From positions 100,312,767-100,376,766 of the forward strand of contig NC_052518.1 in assembly GCF_014356525.2 (NCBI RefSeq): 64,000 nucleotides of DNA. The letters are read 5' to 3'. This document shows, in pieces, positions 1 to 10,240 of this stretch (position 1 is the stretch's first letter; each line of letters begins with the position of its first letter). The DNA is from Nilaparvata lugens (Eukaryota > Arthropoda > Insecta > Hemiptera > Delphacidae). The notes under the pieces are model-generated. The model was not told the origin of the DNA. It saw only the letters and a list, made by a program, of their open reading frames with translations, and made no database searches. The translations under genes and the position numbers were made by a program.

Positions 1-489
1 ACTTATTTTTCTCAATCAACATTTTCTCGCCAAGAAAATAATAAAAAGAATCATTCATCTATTTTTATTATGTTCACAAAATCTCACAAACAGACATAAG
101 TCTTGTGAGCTCCAAATTCCTCATAATACAAGAAACTATTTTATCAATTCAGTATTTCAGTTTTCATCTACCAGCTATCTGGTAGTCTAGTAAAACTATC
201 AATTAAATTATTGAACACATATACGGATGAAAATATTTTTCCGCGTAGCGTGTCTGTTCAATCCTCTGTAGTTTGATTTTGTCTAAAATTATCTTCTTCA
301 ATGACTGTCAATTTTAATTTAAGGCTTCTAATTGAACTTTATCTATTGCATGGTGTGTCAAATCGGAAGATGGCTTTTCATGACCATGATTTCCATATTG
401 TGATTGTATTTTGATTGTCATCAGGGTGTTTTAATAGAAGAATGCACGATAAGTGAATGATTATTTATTCACAGTCATTGATTGCTCTA
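1..489. other. AT-rich intergenic DNA, no gene seen
   Basis: I see no open reading frame with protein-like composition and no RNA gene. The sequence is AT-rich and unremarkable up to the TA dinucleotide that precedes the first MITE. Confidence 0.6.
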
Positions 490-652
490 AAGGTGCGTAC
501 AGATTCACGCGCCGCGAACATGAGCAATTCACTTTTAATCAGCTGATGCCAAGCTTTTTATATCTTATACCGTTTCTGTAAAAATACAGATATAGTCAGC
601 TGATTTAAAGTGAATTGCTCATGTTCGCGGCGCGTATATCTGTACGCACCTT
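490..652. repeat. MITE-A copy 1, foldback with ~55-bp TIRs
   Basis: Long terminal inverted repeats start AAGGTGCGTAC and end GTACGCACCTT. Each arm includes the CpG-rich stretch CGCGCCGCGAACATGAGC and ends inward at TCAGCTGA. The element is flanked by TA on both sides, as expected for a TA-targeting DNA transposon derivative. The ~50-bp centre is not palindromic and is present in reverse orientation in copy 2 (3105-3271), so the two copies are inserted in opposite orientation. There is no coding capacity. Confidence 0.85.
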
Positions 653-849
653 TATATGACGATTATTAAATTGAACACTGTTATCGGTTATGTTGTGGAA
701 TTGTTCCATAATGAAATAAAAACACATCAATATGTTGTTTTTTCCACTGGTATGGTTTTATTTGTATACAAAACTTGAGTTTCGATGCTCAGGACATAAA
801 CTGACGATGATGCCACGAAACTTGAGGTTTGTGCAAATATACAAAACTT

Positions 850-1230
850 TAGTGAGGACCACGTTATAATGGCAGTGGAGAAAGATAGGAGAAAAACGTT
901 GTTGATCCTCTGTCTTGTCAATGCCTTCTATAGACGGTAGCTGATACAGGTTTATTGATGTAATATTAACTATTCATTCGAGTTTAAAATAATCAATTAT
1001 ATTTTATTAAGCAAGAAATTATATTTTTCAATAATATAATAATGAATTTTTATAATTAAGATGAAATCTTAATCTTTTGTCAATTAGTTATTAATTCTAC
1101 ATTGTTAAAAGACGATCTGGCAACAGAGCAAAGCGAGAAAAAGAGAGCGCTATCCGCTTTGTTAAATGATAGACAAGGATAGCAATAGTATTGCTAATCA
1201 AACACTGCCATTATAACGTGATCCTCACTA
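850..1230 (+). repeat. MITE-B copy 1, ~380 bp
   Basis: The termini are TAGTGAGGACCACGTTATAA and its inverted counterpart ending CACTGCCATTATAACGTG then ATCCTCACTA. The interior is AT-rich and conserved with copies near 50349, 58378 and 62181 (reverse). Diagnostic internal blocks are CTATAGACGGTAGCTGATAC and GATAGACAAGGATAGCAATA. No transposase is encoded, so it must have been moved in trans. Confidence 0.85.
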
Positions 1231-1255
1231 TATCAACAGAAAATATAAACATATT

Positions 1256-1378
1256 GGCCCGGTTGAACTAACAATTTATGAAGTTTAACCGTGATTAAGT
1301 GCTGATTAAAGATCTCTTTCGCTTTTGTGATTGGTTCTTGTGGAATTTAATTACGGTTAAAATTAAACGGCCACCGGG
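1256..1378. repeat. MITE-C copy 1, ~123-bp foldback
   Basis: The ends read GGCCCGGTTG on the left and GGCCACCGGG on the right. The inner arms are AAGTTTAACCGTGATTAA and its inverted partner TTACGGTTAAAATTAAAC. A better preserved copy lies at 61687-61826. It is non-coding. Confidence 0.7.
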
Positions 1379-2032
1379 AAATTGTGTTTTGTTTCATTAT
1401 GAGGATTATTCACAAAAAAGTGGCAATATTGAGCATGAATAATGGTGTTTTTTGTACATATGGTAGATTGCATCGTAATTTTCAATTGCATTAATAATAT
1501 TCATCTGGTTCTTGACAGATTTATAACAGGGTGTTGGTACAACATTAGAGGGCTTTGTTTCAAATTTGATTTCTCTCACAACATATTCTCTTTTGAAATG
1601 AAGATCTCAGTTTACAATAGTCGTCAACATAACTTCCGAGAGAAAAAGAATGTCTATTGAAATAGGGTCCTATGGATAGGGTCCTACATATCTATAGAAG
1701 AAAGATATATTTATTCTAAAGATATGTAGGTATTTTTTTTGTTTAAACATAATATGCCTATTTCATCTCATCAAATACTTGATACATAACAAACTAATGA
1801 TCTAATTCAACTTTGTAATCATCTTTGAGAAGAAAATGCTACCAAGGATCAATCTGTAATTCTTTAGGTACTTGAATATTAAGGCTGTGCAAATGCTAAA
1901 AATAAAGTTTCTACTGGTGATATTTTCAAAGTTTTTCGATTTGTATATCATGAAGCTATCAAAATGAAAAAGGTTTCCCAGGAAAACTTTTTTTCCGATC
2001 ATTACTTTTTGAGATATGAGCGCCTAAATGTT
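1379..2032. other. intergenic, one small hairpin
   Basis: No gene is seen. A short imperfect hairpin with CCTACATATCT pairing with AGATATGTAGG sits at about 1692-1731, next to a doubled GGGTCCTA motif. The open frames here are low-complexity and AT-driven. Confidence 0.5.
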
Positions 2033-2353
2033 TAAATGTTTGGGACATAACATTTCAAGTTTGGTAAGAGATAAATCCATGAGATTTAGAGGATAGATTC
2101 TTAATGTTATTGTTGATTTAATAAAACAAAAATTTCCTGAAAATATAAATTTTTGAGATATTTTTTCAATTTACTAAAAATGACCAAAAATAACTTTTAG
2201 TTGAGTTATTTTTGGTCATTTTTGATAAATTGAATAACTTTCTCAAAAATCAATATTTTCAGAATATTTTTGTTTTACTAGATCAACAATTCCATCTCTA
2301 AATATCATGGATTTATCTCTTACCGAACTTGACATGTTCTGTCCCAAAAATGT
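2033..2353. repeat. MITE-D, ~320-bp foldback
   Basis: Two arms of about 155 bp are nearly complementary around an axis near 2193. The left arm contains GGTAAGAGATAAATCCATGA and the right arm contains its reverse complement ending in TCTCTTACCGAAC. The tip is the perfect stem AATGACCAAAAATAACT. A truncated relative of one arm is visible at about 31436-31520. No coding potential. Confidence 0.75.
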
Positions 2354-2916
2354 AAATTGGTTGAAAAATTATTTAGAAATTAAGATTTACTCAAAATTAT
2401 TCAAATTTTCAAATCAATTGGATTAATTTATTTTTTAATTTGAATAAATTATTGATTATTAGTATTCAATTGGATTATCAAGTTTAAAATAAATTAAAGT
2501 TGTTATTGATATCAAAATTGTACTGAAAAACATTTGATGGATTTCAGCCATCATTTTACCCATAATCAACCGCTTTTCATATTCAATGGTAACTGTAGGA
2601 AAAATTTAATGTGAAATACGTGCGCAAAGTTCCTCTGCTGCACTCAGGAAACCATTCCGCCCTCGCCTACGGCTCGTGCGTAAACGTTTCTTTCGGTGCA
2701 GCAAACTGTCACTTTGCGCACTAGTTGCACAAATAACTATTTTGTGACATCCTGTTTTTAAGTACATCCCATAGTGACGTTTCTCATTCCAAGTGGTTTC
2801 TCTTTCATCCCTAAGCTTAGCGCTAAAAGCTCATCTCTATTAGTAGTTTCTCTATGCTTCTCTGCTCCACTCATCTCATCCTTACGAGATCTTGACAACT
2901 AAAGGATTATGTCATA
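2354..2916. other. intergenic, no gene seen
   Basis: AT-rich sequence with a mildly GC-richer patch at 2620-2720. That patch is a likely foldback remnant: GTGCGCAAAGTTCCTCTGCTG reads nearly inverted as CAGCAAACTGTCACTTTGCGCA. I find no protein-like frame. Confidence 0.5.
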
Positions 2917-3398
2917 GCCACCTCTAATACAAGGCCCCGGCCTACGATATTGCAACGTCGCAGCGTAGGCCTACAATCTAATACATGATTGGTGAAAAAT
3001 ATTTAAAAACATACCAACTAATCATTTCCTTCTTCCTTTCTCCAAGATTTAAAAACATACCAACTGATATTTTTTCTTTTCCTTTCTCCAAGGCCTAGAA
3101 TCTAAAGCTGCCTACAGATATACGCGCCGCGAACATGAGCAATTCACTTTTAATCAGCTGACTATATCTGTATTTTTACAGAAACGGTAAGATACAGATA
3201 TAAAAAGCTTGGCATCAGCTGATTAAATGTGAATTGCTCATGTTCGCGGCGCGTAAATGTGTACGTACCTTTATACATGATTGGTGAAAAAGATTTAAAA
3301 ACATACCAGCTGATCTTTTTCACCAATAATGTATTCGATTCTAGGCCTACACTGCGACGTTGCAATATCGTAGGCCGGGGCCTTGTATTAGAGGTGGC
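2917..3398. repeat. MITE-E, 482 bp, TA-flanked, hosting a nested MITE-A
   Basis: Terminal inverted repeats of about 60 bp start GCCACCTCTAATACAAGGCC and end with the reverse complement GGCCTTGTATTAGAGGTGGC. TA dinucleotides flank both ends (2915-2916 and 3399-3400). The interior carries MITE-A copy 2 at 3105-3271, so MITE-E is the older insertion. The block TTTAAAAACATACCAACTGA recurs several times inside. Confidence 0.85.
3105..3271. repeat. MITE-A copy 2, nested in MITE-E
   Basis: Same CpG-rich arms as 490-652 (CGCGCCGCGAACATGAGC) and TA on both flanks. The central ~50 bp is the reverse complement of the centre of copy 1. Left-terminal bases have diverged (AAGCTGCCTAC instead of AAGGTGCGTAC). 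Confidence 0.85.
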
Positions 3399-4518
3399 TA
3401 AGATTATGTTCATTTTTCTAAACGTTTGAAAATTTTATTATATTTCCCGTCAGTTTTATTGCTGAAATTTGTATCTTTTGGTACTTACAGTAACCTTCTA
3501 TCTCTTATTGAATTCACCTCGAAATTGGGGAGAAATTATGAAACCGTACCAATATAACCGTTTTCGAACTATTTCTATCAAAATTTGGAGAAGGGACAGC
3601 TTTGGGCTTCAAGCCTGTTGTTCCCTTTCCAATCATTCATTTCATTCCATTTATTCATAGGCAATAGATACAATGCAGGTAAAAACAACAGGCATTCGCC
3701 CAAAACTGCTTTAAACCTTAATTTGGAATACACAGTCTAGAGGTTATGTAAATGACTTAATTCACACACTATTTTGAGTCCAAAAAATGTATGTACTACA
3801 ATAATTTTAAATTTATCAGATTAATTAATTTCAAAAAACAAATGCAACAAAAATCTTCCTTCACAATAACAAAAACTATAATACAAACTAATTCATAATG
3901 AGATAATAATTATATTGTCTCTATGGATGTATGAATAAATTAAATTTCTTCAAAGAGGGGTGAAATGGAGGAGGGGCTTTTGCCTTAACTTCGCCCAATT
4001 TAATTTGCAAATAAAATGTGATTATAAGTAAATCACTTTTTGCAATTAGAAAAAACGACTAACAGTCAGATTTTAAGTCTATATCGAAACAGTGATTAAA
4101 AGTCTATATCGAAACAGTATTTGTATGAAAATTCTAGAGTTTATTGTTTCAGATTTTATAATTTGAGACTGAGGCTATACAATTATAAGTAATGCGTTCT
4201 TTTAAGGAATCAACAATTTCGAACAATTAAACTTCTATAATTTGATTGTATGGGAAGAGACGTTGTGATATTTCTCCATAATTGAAAGAATCAAATATTT
4301 CTTGTTTTCTATTGAGGCTTGATAATGAACAGCTGTAGCATGCTTGTGTTTAACTGTAATGGTTTATGTTTTAAGATTGTGTTGTGTGTATGTATAATGC
4401 TTGTTGTATTGTAAATGTGTTTTGATTGTTGAATGGTTGCAATTTTGTATGTAGAATCCAGTCAATTGATATTGTGTGTGAAGACGATCCTTGCTTCTGT
4501 CAAATTCTTAATTGTTAA
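3399..4518. other. intergenic, no gene seen
   Basis: About 1.1 kb of AT-rich sequence. Short open frames occur (for example 3469-3660) but have no recognisable motif or codon signal. Confidence 0.55.
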
Positions 4519-4618
4519 GTAAAGCTGGATCCGCACACAACAGTGTAAATATAATTCCCACGAGTTCTTATTGTACTATTTCCAGTCGTTGAGTATGAAC
4601 AATGACATTGAAATTATA

Positions 4619-5375
4619 CCGGGCGATTCAAAAAGGACTTTACAACTTTGAAAATTCATATAAATCTCATTAAACAAGGTACAGAGCTGGTTTTGGTGTT
4701 GTTTTAAATGAAAACACTCCAAGTTTTGACTCGCGTAGTCCGCTATTGCCTAGTCGCGCCGCACAAGCTTTAACGGCAATTACATCAAAGATGGCTGCCT
4801 TCACTGAACCCGAGCGTGCTAGCTGTGTGTTTCGGTTTGAAATCGTCATAGTGCACCTTGATATTTTGCAAAATTTTTTGATACCACAGATCGACGAGGA
4901 TGACCGAGAACGAAATGTTTTCTATATGCAAGATGGCGCACCACCACACTATCTAACTGACGTCCGGGATTTTCTTAATGACCGCTTTCCAAATCAGTGG
5001 ATTGGCCGTAACGCGCCAATTGCATGACCCCCTCGTTCCCCACACCTAACACCGCTGGATGTTGTCTTGTGGGGTTTCGTAAAAGTTATGGTGTATGTAC
5101 CTCCTTTGCCAGCCACTCTACCTGAACTTAGATAATGGATTTGCGCTGCAGTTGAGCAAGTTACACCTGAAATGCTAGTGCGAGTCTGGGAAGAAATCGA
5201 CTATCGATGGGATGTCTGCAGGATAACCAACGGAAGTCCATAGAACATCTTTAGTTCAATGAAAAAAAAAACTTGAAGTGTTTACCTTTAAAACAACACT
5301 AAAACCAGCTCTGTACCTTGTTTAATAAGATTTGAATTTTCAAAGTTGTAAAGTCCTTTTTTTTTAATCACCCGG
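4619..5375 (+). mobile_element. internally deleted mariner/Tc1-type element, ~757 bp
   Basis: Inverted terminal repeats of about 100 bp run from CCGGGCGATTCAAAAAGGAC on the left to AATCACCCGG on the right. Both arms include GTACAGAGCTGGTTTTGGTG or its complement. Flanking TA dinucleotides at 4617-4618 and 5376-5377 fit the TA target preference of the IS630/Tc1/mariner superfamily. The element keeps only the C-terminal part of its transposase and is non-autonomous. Confidence 0.85.
4866..5242 (+). pseudogene. mariner/Tc1-type transposase, C-terminal remnant
   Basis: The frame contains FYMQDGAPPHYLTDVRDFL, in which QDGAPPH is the second catalytic Asp region of IS630/Tc1/mariner DDE transposases, followed by WIGRNAPIA. 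A TGA at about 5025 then replaces the expected Trp codon of the WPPRSPDLTPLD-like block. After the stop the same frame continues with PRSP.LTPLDVVLWGF and later MLVRVWEEIDYR, typical of insect members of this family. The N-terminal DNA-binding region and the first catalytic Asp are missing. It is clearly dead: nonsense mutation, truncation and internal deletion. Exact mariner clade cannot be set by eye. Confidence 0.8.
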
Positions 5376-5383
5376 TATTACTA

Positions 5384-5583
5384 TGGGAATCAAACAGCCT
5401 TAAAACACTTTATCGCCTGAATTTTATCATTGTGAATTTTAATTATGCACAAATAATTTTGTAATCGTGTTACAGCAGAGCAATCAATTTCTAGAGTTTG
5501 AAAGAATTATCGACAATTTGTTATTGTGATTATCTTTTTTCAGAGCTTGCATTGTAAATCTTGAAAGAACTTGATATTGAACA
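5384..5583 (+). repeat. ~150-200-bp segment duplicated at 7185-7352
   Basis: Blocks CAAATAATTTTGTAATCGTG, TTACAGCAGAGC and TTTTTTCAGAGCTTGCATTG recur in the same order and orientation at 7213-7352 with scattered substitutions. The preceding GCCTTAAAACACT also matches. The copy here ends where the foldback mariner begins. Confidence 0.7.
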
Positions 5584-5650
5584 TAGTCTGTATAAGTAAC
5601 CGGATTGACCTCAGGAAATTTTTTATGGGTAAAATATGTACAATTTTTCA

Positions 5651-5993
5651 TTAGATATCTTCAAAGTAGTCCCTATTGGAGTAGATAACACGCTGATACC
5701 GGATTTTCAAATCCCTGAACGCTCTCTGGAAGTCGGCAACCTCTATGCTGTTTAGAGCCCTCGTCGTAGCACGTTGAACGCTTTCCAGAGTCCCGAACCG
5801 CGTCCCCTTAAGTTGTCTCTTGATCTTGGGGAAACAAAAAGAAGTCCGGTGGTGCCATATCCGGGCTGTAAGTATTGTCGTGATGAAGGATCCACGAATC
5901 GGCAATCCCCGGACGGACTCGATGAACCCGGGCGGTTAGTCGACGGAGCACCTCTCTGTAGTATTGGTCGTTTACAGTTTGGCCGGGTGGCAC
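5651..5993 (-). pseudogene. mariner transposase C-terminus, left foldback arm
   Basis: The minus strand encodes YYREVLRRLTARVHRVRPGI then ADSWILHHDN, the HDN part of a mariner catalytic motif. A deletion joins this directly to YSPDMAPPDFFLFP in a shifted frame, and the tail ends KIRYQRVIYSNRDYFEDI. The APSH region downstream of HDN is lost. Compared with the right arm it lacks roughly 80 nt and has a frameshift. Confidence 0.75.
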
Positions 5994-6009
5994 AAACTCT
6001 TTGTGAACG

Positions 6010-6398
6010 GCCAGTACTACAGAGAGGTGCTCCGTTGACTAACCGCCCGGGTTCATCGATTCCGTCCGAGGATTGCCGATTCGTGGATCCTTCATCACGA
6101 CAATGCTCCGTCGCACACCTGCCTGCTCGTCACCGAGCAGTTGGCCAAACAGTCGAGGGTAACGTTGCCACATCCTCCTTACAGCCCAGATATGGCACCA
6201 CCGGACTTCTTTTTGTTTCCCAAGATCAAGAGACAACTTAAGGGGACGCGGTTCGGGACTGTGGAAAACGTTCAACGTGCTACGACTAGGGCTCTACACA
6301 GCATAGAGGTTGCCGACTTCCAGGGTGCGTTCAGGGATTTGAAAATCCGGTATCAGCGTGTTATCGACTCCAATAGGGACTACTTTGAAAATATCTAA
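6010..6398 (+). pseudogene. mariner transposase C-terminus, right foldback arm
   Basis: Plus-strand reading passes through the HHDNAPSH block (second catalytic Asp) in one frame. After a shift it gives LPHPPYSPDMAPPDFFLFPK (third catalytic Asp, the mariner PYSPDLAPxD signature) and continues to an authentic-looking stop at 6396-6398 after DSNRDYFENI. The 3' UTR and terminus follow directly. This is about the last 120-130 residues of a mariner transposase of about 345 residues. The N-terminal HTH and first Asp are absent, so no activity is expected. Confidence 0.8.
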
Positions 6399-6520
6399 TG
6401 AAAAATTGTACATATTTTGCCCATAAAAAATTTCCTGAGGTCAGTCCGGTTACTTATTATACAGACCCTGTACTATGGGAATTATAGTTCACTGTCACTG
6501 TCGTCTGCGAATCCAGCTTA

Positions 6521-9500
6521 AGCTATGATGGTTTTGGCTTTTGACCTGTTAAATGAGTGACGTTTTTTGTTGCAGCTGATTTGGACGACGGTGGACACAG
6601 ATCTTGCATCAGAGTCAAGAATCCGCCAGGTGGCAAATCATCAGGTGGCTTCTGGTAATACAAAACAAAAATTGCAATTCGCTTTGTCTTGTGGTGGAAG
6701 TTATTATGTATGCATCAACTCTCAATGTTCGAGCTATGTTTTTTTTTAGAAATTATAGAATGTCTAATGGTGATGCAAGCTCTTATATTATTGCTGGTAA
6801 ATCTACTGTTTTAAAAACCATTAGACATTGTAGTAGTATAACCTTAACTCATTCTATTTGTAGTTTCCACGTCATATTGCTTATAGAGCAATTATTGCAT
6901 CACAAAATATTGTTTGTGCCAGTAATCGAATGTAGTGTGACGGGAATAATCCACCGATTCTTGGCCAAAGACTGGACATCTCTCTGTAGTTAACCTCTTT
7001 TGTATTAGCTGATATCTTATCACTTTTACAGTGCAAGCTTCAGTACTGTGGTGAAAATCATTATTCGTAAATATTCTATGATAAACTTAATATCAATTAC
7101 AGTTTGAATATCAATAACAATTTAAAGGATTAGTATAGGATTTGGTGCTTAATAACCAAATTTATATTTGGCCAGTTTTGTTCAAAAATTAGCCTTAAAA
7201 ACACTATCATTTTATTGAACACAAATAATTTTGTAATTGTGTTACAGCAGAGCGATCAATTTCTAGAATTATTGTCAATTTCTTAATTTGGAATTGTGAT
7301 TACTTTTTTCAGAGCTTGCATTGTAATCTTGGAAGAACTTGACATATTTTATTTGGAGTGTATTCCAAGACCATATTAACAGTTATTTATATCAATATTG
7401 ATGTAGCTAGTAATCAATAACAAACTAAATGTATTATGTATGACTTATCTTAATGTGGATGATATATTAAGCTTACTTTGGTGAAAGTATTAACTGAATT
7501 GATGTGATTCAAAATGAGAAATTTATTGGTTGTAGCACATATTTGGACATGATGTAAGGGTTCATTGAAAGAATAATTTTTGCATCCTCTAATTTTGAAG
7601 TAACAGAGCTATTTTTCCAGTATTATTTATTTAACGAAATGAAATTATATGTTGGTTGTGTATTTACTTCTATTCTATTTATTCTATACAAGTTATCTAC
7701 TCACATAAATCTTCGTTATAGCAGACTTTGTCACAGTTTGTTAAGTACTCATTAAGTTTATTGTAATGATTCAATATCTACAGAATATTACATAGTAAAG
7801 CAAGTTTGTTTCATTGTTATGGTGGTGATGCAATTGTTTATCCTATTTAATTATATTCCTTCTAGTCATTATTCACAAGGCCTGTGGAAGTAGTTTCCAC
7901 TTTAGTTCAGTTATAAATTATAATATATAGCCTATCTCGCATTTACCTGGATTTAGCAGAATCAACAATGTTTGTCCCAAGTTCACACTCATTTATTGAA
8001 AAAAGATTTCATAATTATGATGATTCTTGAAGATTTGATTGAGTGTGCTTAGCCCTCTGATACAACTGCTGTTAAGATCATCCCATTTTTACTACCCAGA
8101 TTTTCTGTTTGAATCGGCTGAAAATAATGTAATTAATTTAAAAATTTGAAAACCCTTGTCTGAATGCTTCCTGATCAGGCCTGCACTTTCCTCAACCATT
8201 ACAATTTATTTTTGATCATGATGATTTGCTCTCATGCCTTAAACTTTTCTTTGAGAGTTGTCAATTATCCTATTCTACTTTTCTTTTAAACGACTCATCG
8301 TGAAGGCATTTTCAATTTTGTCACACAATTACGCACTTCTTTGGCAAAATAGATTTATTTTAAAAGTAACTTTTTGTCTGTCATGACGTTTTTTCAATGA
8401 CAATTTTGCACAATTAGTACTTTTTCGACTGAGCTAGTCTTGATTTAGTGGATGTTCGTATCCAAGTATTTTAGTTTACACGATTTAGATTTATTTTGTT
8501 ATTTATTTATTTGATTATATCACATCATCTCTTCATTTTCACTCACGCATCAAGGTATCACCACCATTTTTATGCCAGTATAAACTTGATTTGTAAATAT
8601 TTAAGATATTGTAAAGATAGTATTTGAACATAACATGCGGTTTAAGTCTTTATACTAGGAAACAGTATTTGAAGTTTATTAGTTGTTAATTCATCAATTG
8701 TAATGTTTTAAAATATCTTATAACATGCTGTTATGTTTTTATCGATTTACTTTTCATGAAATAAAATTATTTAGAACCGAATAACTTGCAATAAATTGCA
8801 ATACTATTAACTTACAAAACTAACGAACACTTTTTATATCATTATTCGGATTTTATATAAACATTAATTAAATCTATTACAACAGAAACCTTTGACACAT
8901 GAATAAATTTTCGAACAAATAAATCAGGTATCTGATACTATTAAGGTTTCTGTAATTCTGAAAATGATTATAAAATTTCTTAAGGCTCTCTGATCCATAA
9001 TGATCATTTTGTAACTCATTTTACATTGTAATGTCATAAATCTGTACTGCTGCTTGATACATTAGAATCCTCAACTCTTATTTCACTTGAAAGAAGAGAG
9101 AATATTATATATTTAATCTGGACGATCTTCAAGAAAAAGTAGGCTTCAAACAACTGATTTTCATTGTTTTTCAAATAGTTTTCTTGTCAAGGCTTGTTCT
9201 GGGGTAATGGAAAGGATGATGTTGAAAAATGGAGAAAGATTGTGATAGACACCAGGCACCAAATCCCTAAGAAGTGATTTTGAAGTTTCTTAGTACAACT
9301 GAATAAACTAGCGGAGTAATGTACACGAAACCCCCAATGTCAGAGAATAAGGTTAGTGTGAAACGTTAAGCCCCGCACACACACACATCGATTTTTGTTG
9401 GTACGGTATTCTGCCATCCTTATAAATTCTATTAGATTAAACAGATGCTTTCACACAGATGTTGTTTGTCAAGTTCTGTTTAATCTGATAAGGACGGCAA

Positions 9501-9583
9501 AATATTGGCTTTACTGTCAAAGCTTGAAATGTACATTTTGAAGTAATTTTGCTGATTTAAAATACTCCTTAATTAATTCTTAA
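6521..9583. other. intergenic, ~3 kb, no gene seen
   Basis: AT-rich DNA with only short uninformative frames. The only structured item is the duplicated segment at 7185-7352. A weak inverted pair (TTAGATTAAACAGATG and TGTTTAATCTGATAAGGACG) lies at about 9420-9500 and may be a degraded MITE. Confidence 0.55.
7185..7352 (+). repeat. duplicate of the 5384-5583 segment
   Basis: Carries the same ordered blocks as 5437-5583 (CAAATAATTTTGTAATTGTG, TTACAGCAGAGC, TTTTTTCAGAGCTTGCATTG). The intervening 1.6 kb contains the foldback mariner and the MITE-F right end. It is consistent with an old local duplication. Confidence 0.7.
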
Positions 9584-10236
9584 CCCTACAGAGACACACT
9601 TTATGCTAACACAGTAGACACATTGGGTTGTTGAACACCCCAATTTAATTTTGCATTTTTATTTGAAAAATATGGAAAAAACAAGTACTTAGACCATACT
9701 TCATCATTTCTTAATCATTTTTGTTCCAAGTGCATACATAAATCAAAAGTAAAGCACTGCTTATCAATATTTATACTAATTTTAGAAGTACGTATGTTCC
9801 GCCTAAGTGTTGGAGCTCCTAATCCGGTTTGAACGAATGGCTTGATCATTGCCAATGACAACTTCATCAAAAACTCACGTCTCTTCATTTTATTGTTTTG
9901 AATCTCAAGTTGTAGAGAATCATAGCATTTATTCCAATCTGATCCATCATCCCATACCACATTTGTAGTGACAATACAAGTAAATCTTTGTAATAAAAGT
10001 GTTTGATAAAAGTCCTACGTAAAAGACACTCTGGGGTGTTAGACACCCCAAACGAAGAACAAGATGAGCTGGTGACCTTGTAGAATGCTATTACTGACTG
10101 GAAGTGGTGGAGAGTAGTTGACAATACTACAAACCTAATTTAGACTGGGCATAAATTCCCATCTGTTTGATATTGTCAACTGCAGAACAGAAAAAAATCC
10201 CTGGGGTGTGAAATACCCCAGTGTATCTCTTTAGGG
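9584..10236 (-). mobile_element. piggyBac-like element remnant with TTAA target duplication
   Basis: Both ends abut TTAA (9580-9583 and 10237-10240), the hallmark piggyBac target. The termini are CCCTACAGAGACACAC on the left and GTGTATCTCTTTAGGG on the right, an inverted pair beginning CCCT and ending AGGG. Subterminal short palindromes of the form GGGGTGT...ACACCCC occur near both ends and at about 10032. The interior keeps minus-strand transposase C-terminal sequence. At 653 bp it is a deletion derivative. Confidence 0.85.
9715..10124 (-). pseudogene. piggyBac-type transposase, C-terminal fragment
   Basis: Two overlapping minus-strand frames together show the conserved C-terminal pattern of PGBD transposases: YGMMDQIGINAMILYNLRF, the conserved block with Asn-Ala after a hydrophobic helix. 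This is followed in the other frame by MKRREFLMKLSLAMIKPF, the RREFL..L..LIKP helix. The catalytic DDD core is absent. A frameshift falls at about 9890-9900. Expected full length of such transposases is about 550-600 residues, so roughly a fifth remains. Confidence 0.7.
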
Positions 10237-10240
10237 TTAA

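Larger units (their letters stand above)
5586..6466. mobile_element. foldback mariner: two 3' halves joined head to head
   Basis: The same mariner terminus is present at both outer ends: GTCTGTATAAGTAACCGG on the left and CCGGTTACTTATTATACAGAC on the right. Each is followed by a shared UTR block and by inverted copies of the transposase C-terminal coding region. The axis is near 5990. The left arm is shorter because an internal coding segment is deleted. A head-to-head dimer of 3' halves is a known product of aberrant mariner transposition or repair. No clear TA duplication is visible. Confidence 0.8.
4520..6520. repeat. MITE-F, split by later insertions
   Basis: The left end at 4520 reads TAAAGCTGGATCCGCACACA. 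The right end finishing at 6520 is its near inverted repeat, TGTCTGCGAATCCAGCTTA. Subterminal ATAATTCCCACGAG on the left matches CTATGGGAATTAT on the right. Between the ends lie a mariner-type insertion (4619-5375) and a foldback mariner (5586-6466). A second, more diverged relative is at about 63700-63960. The nesting is inferred from terminus matching, and the spacer has been further rearranged. Confidence 0.55.

Noticed and set aside
3469..3660. 63-residue frame near the MITE-E right flank
   Set aside because: No motif, AT-driven composition, and no splice context.
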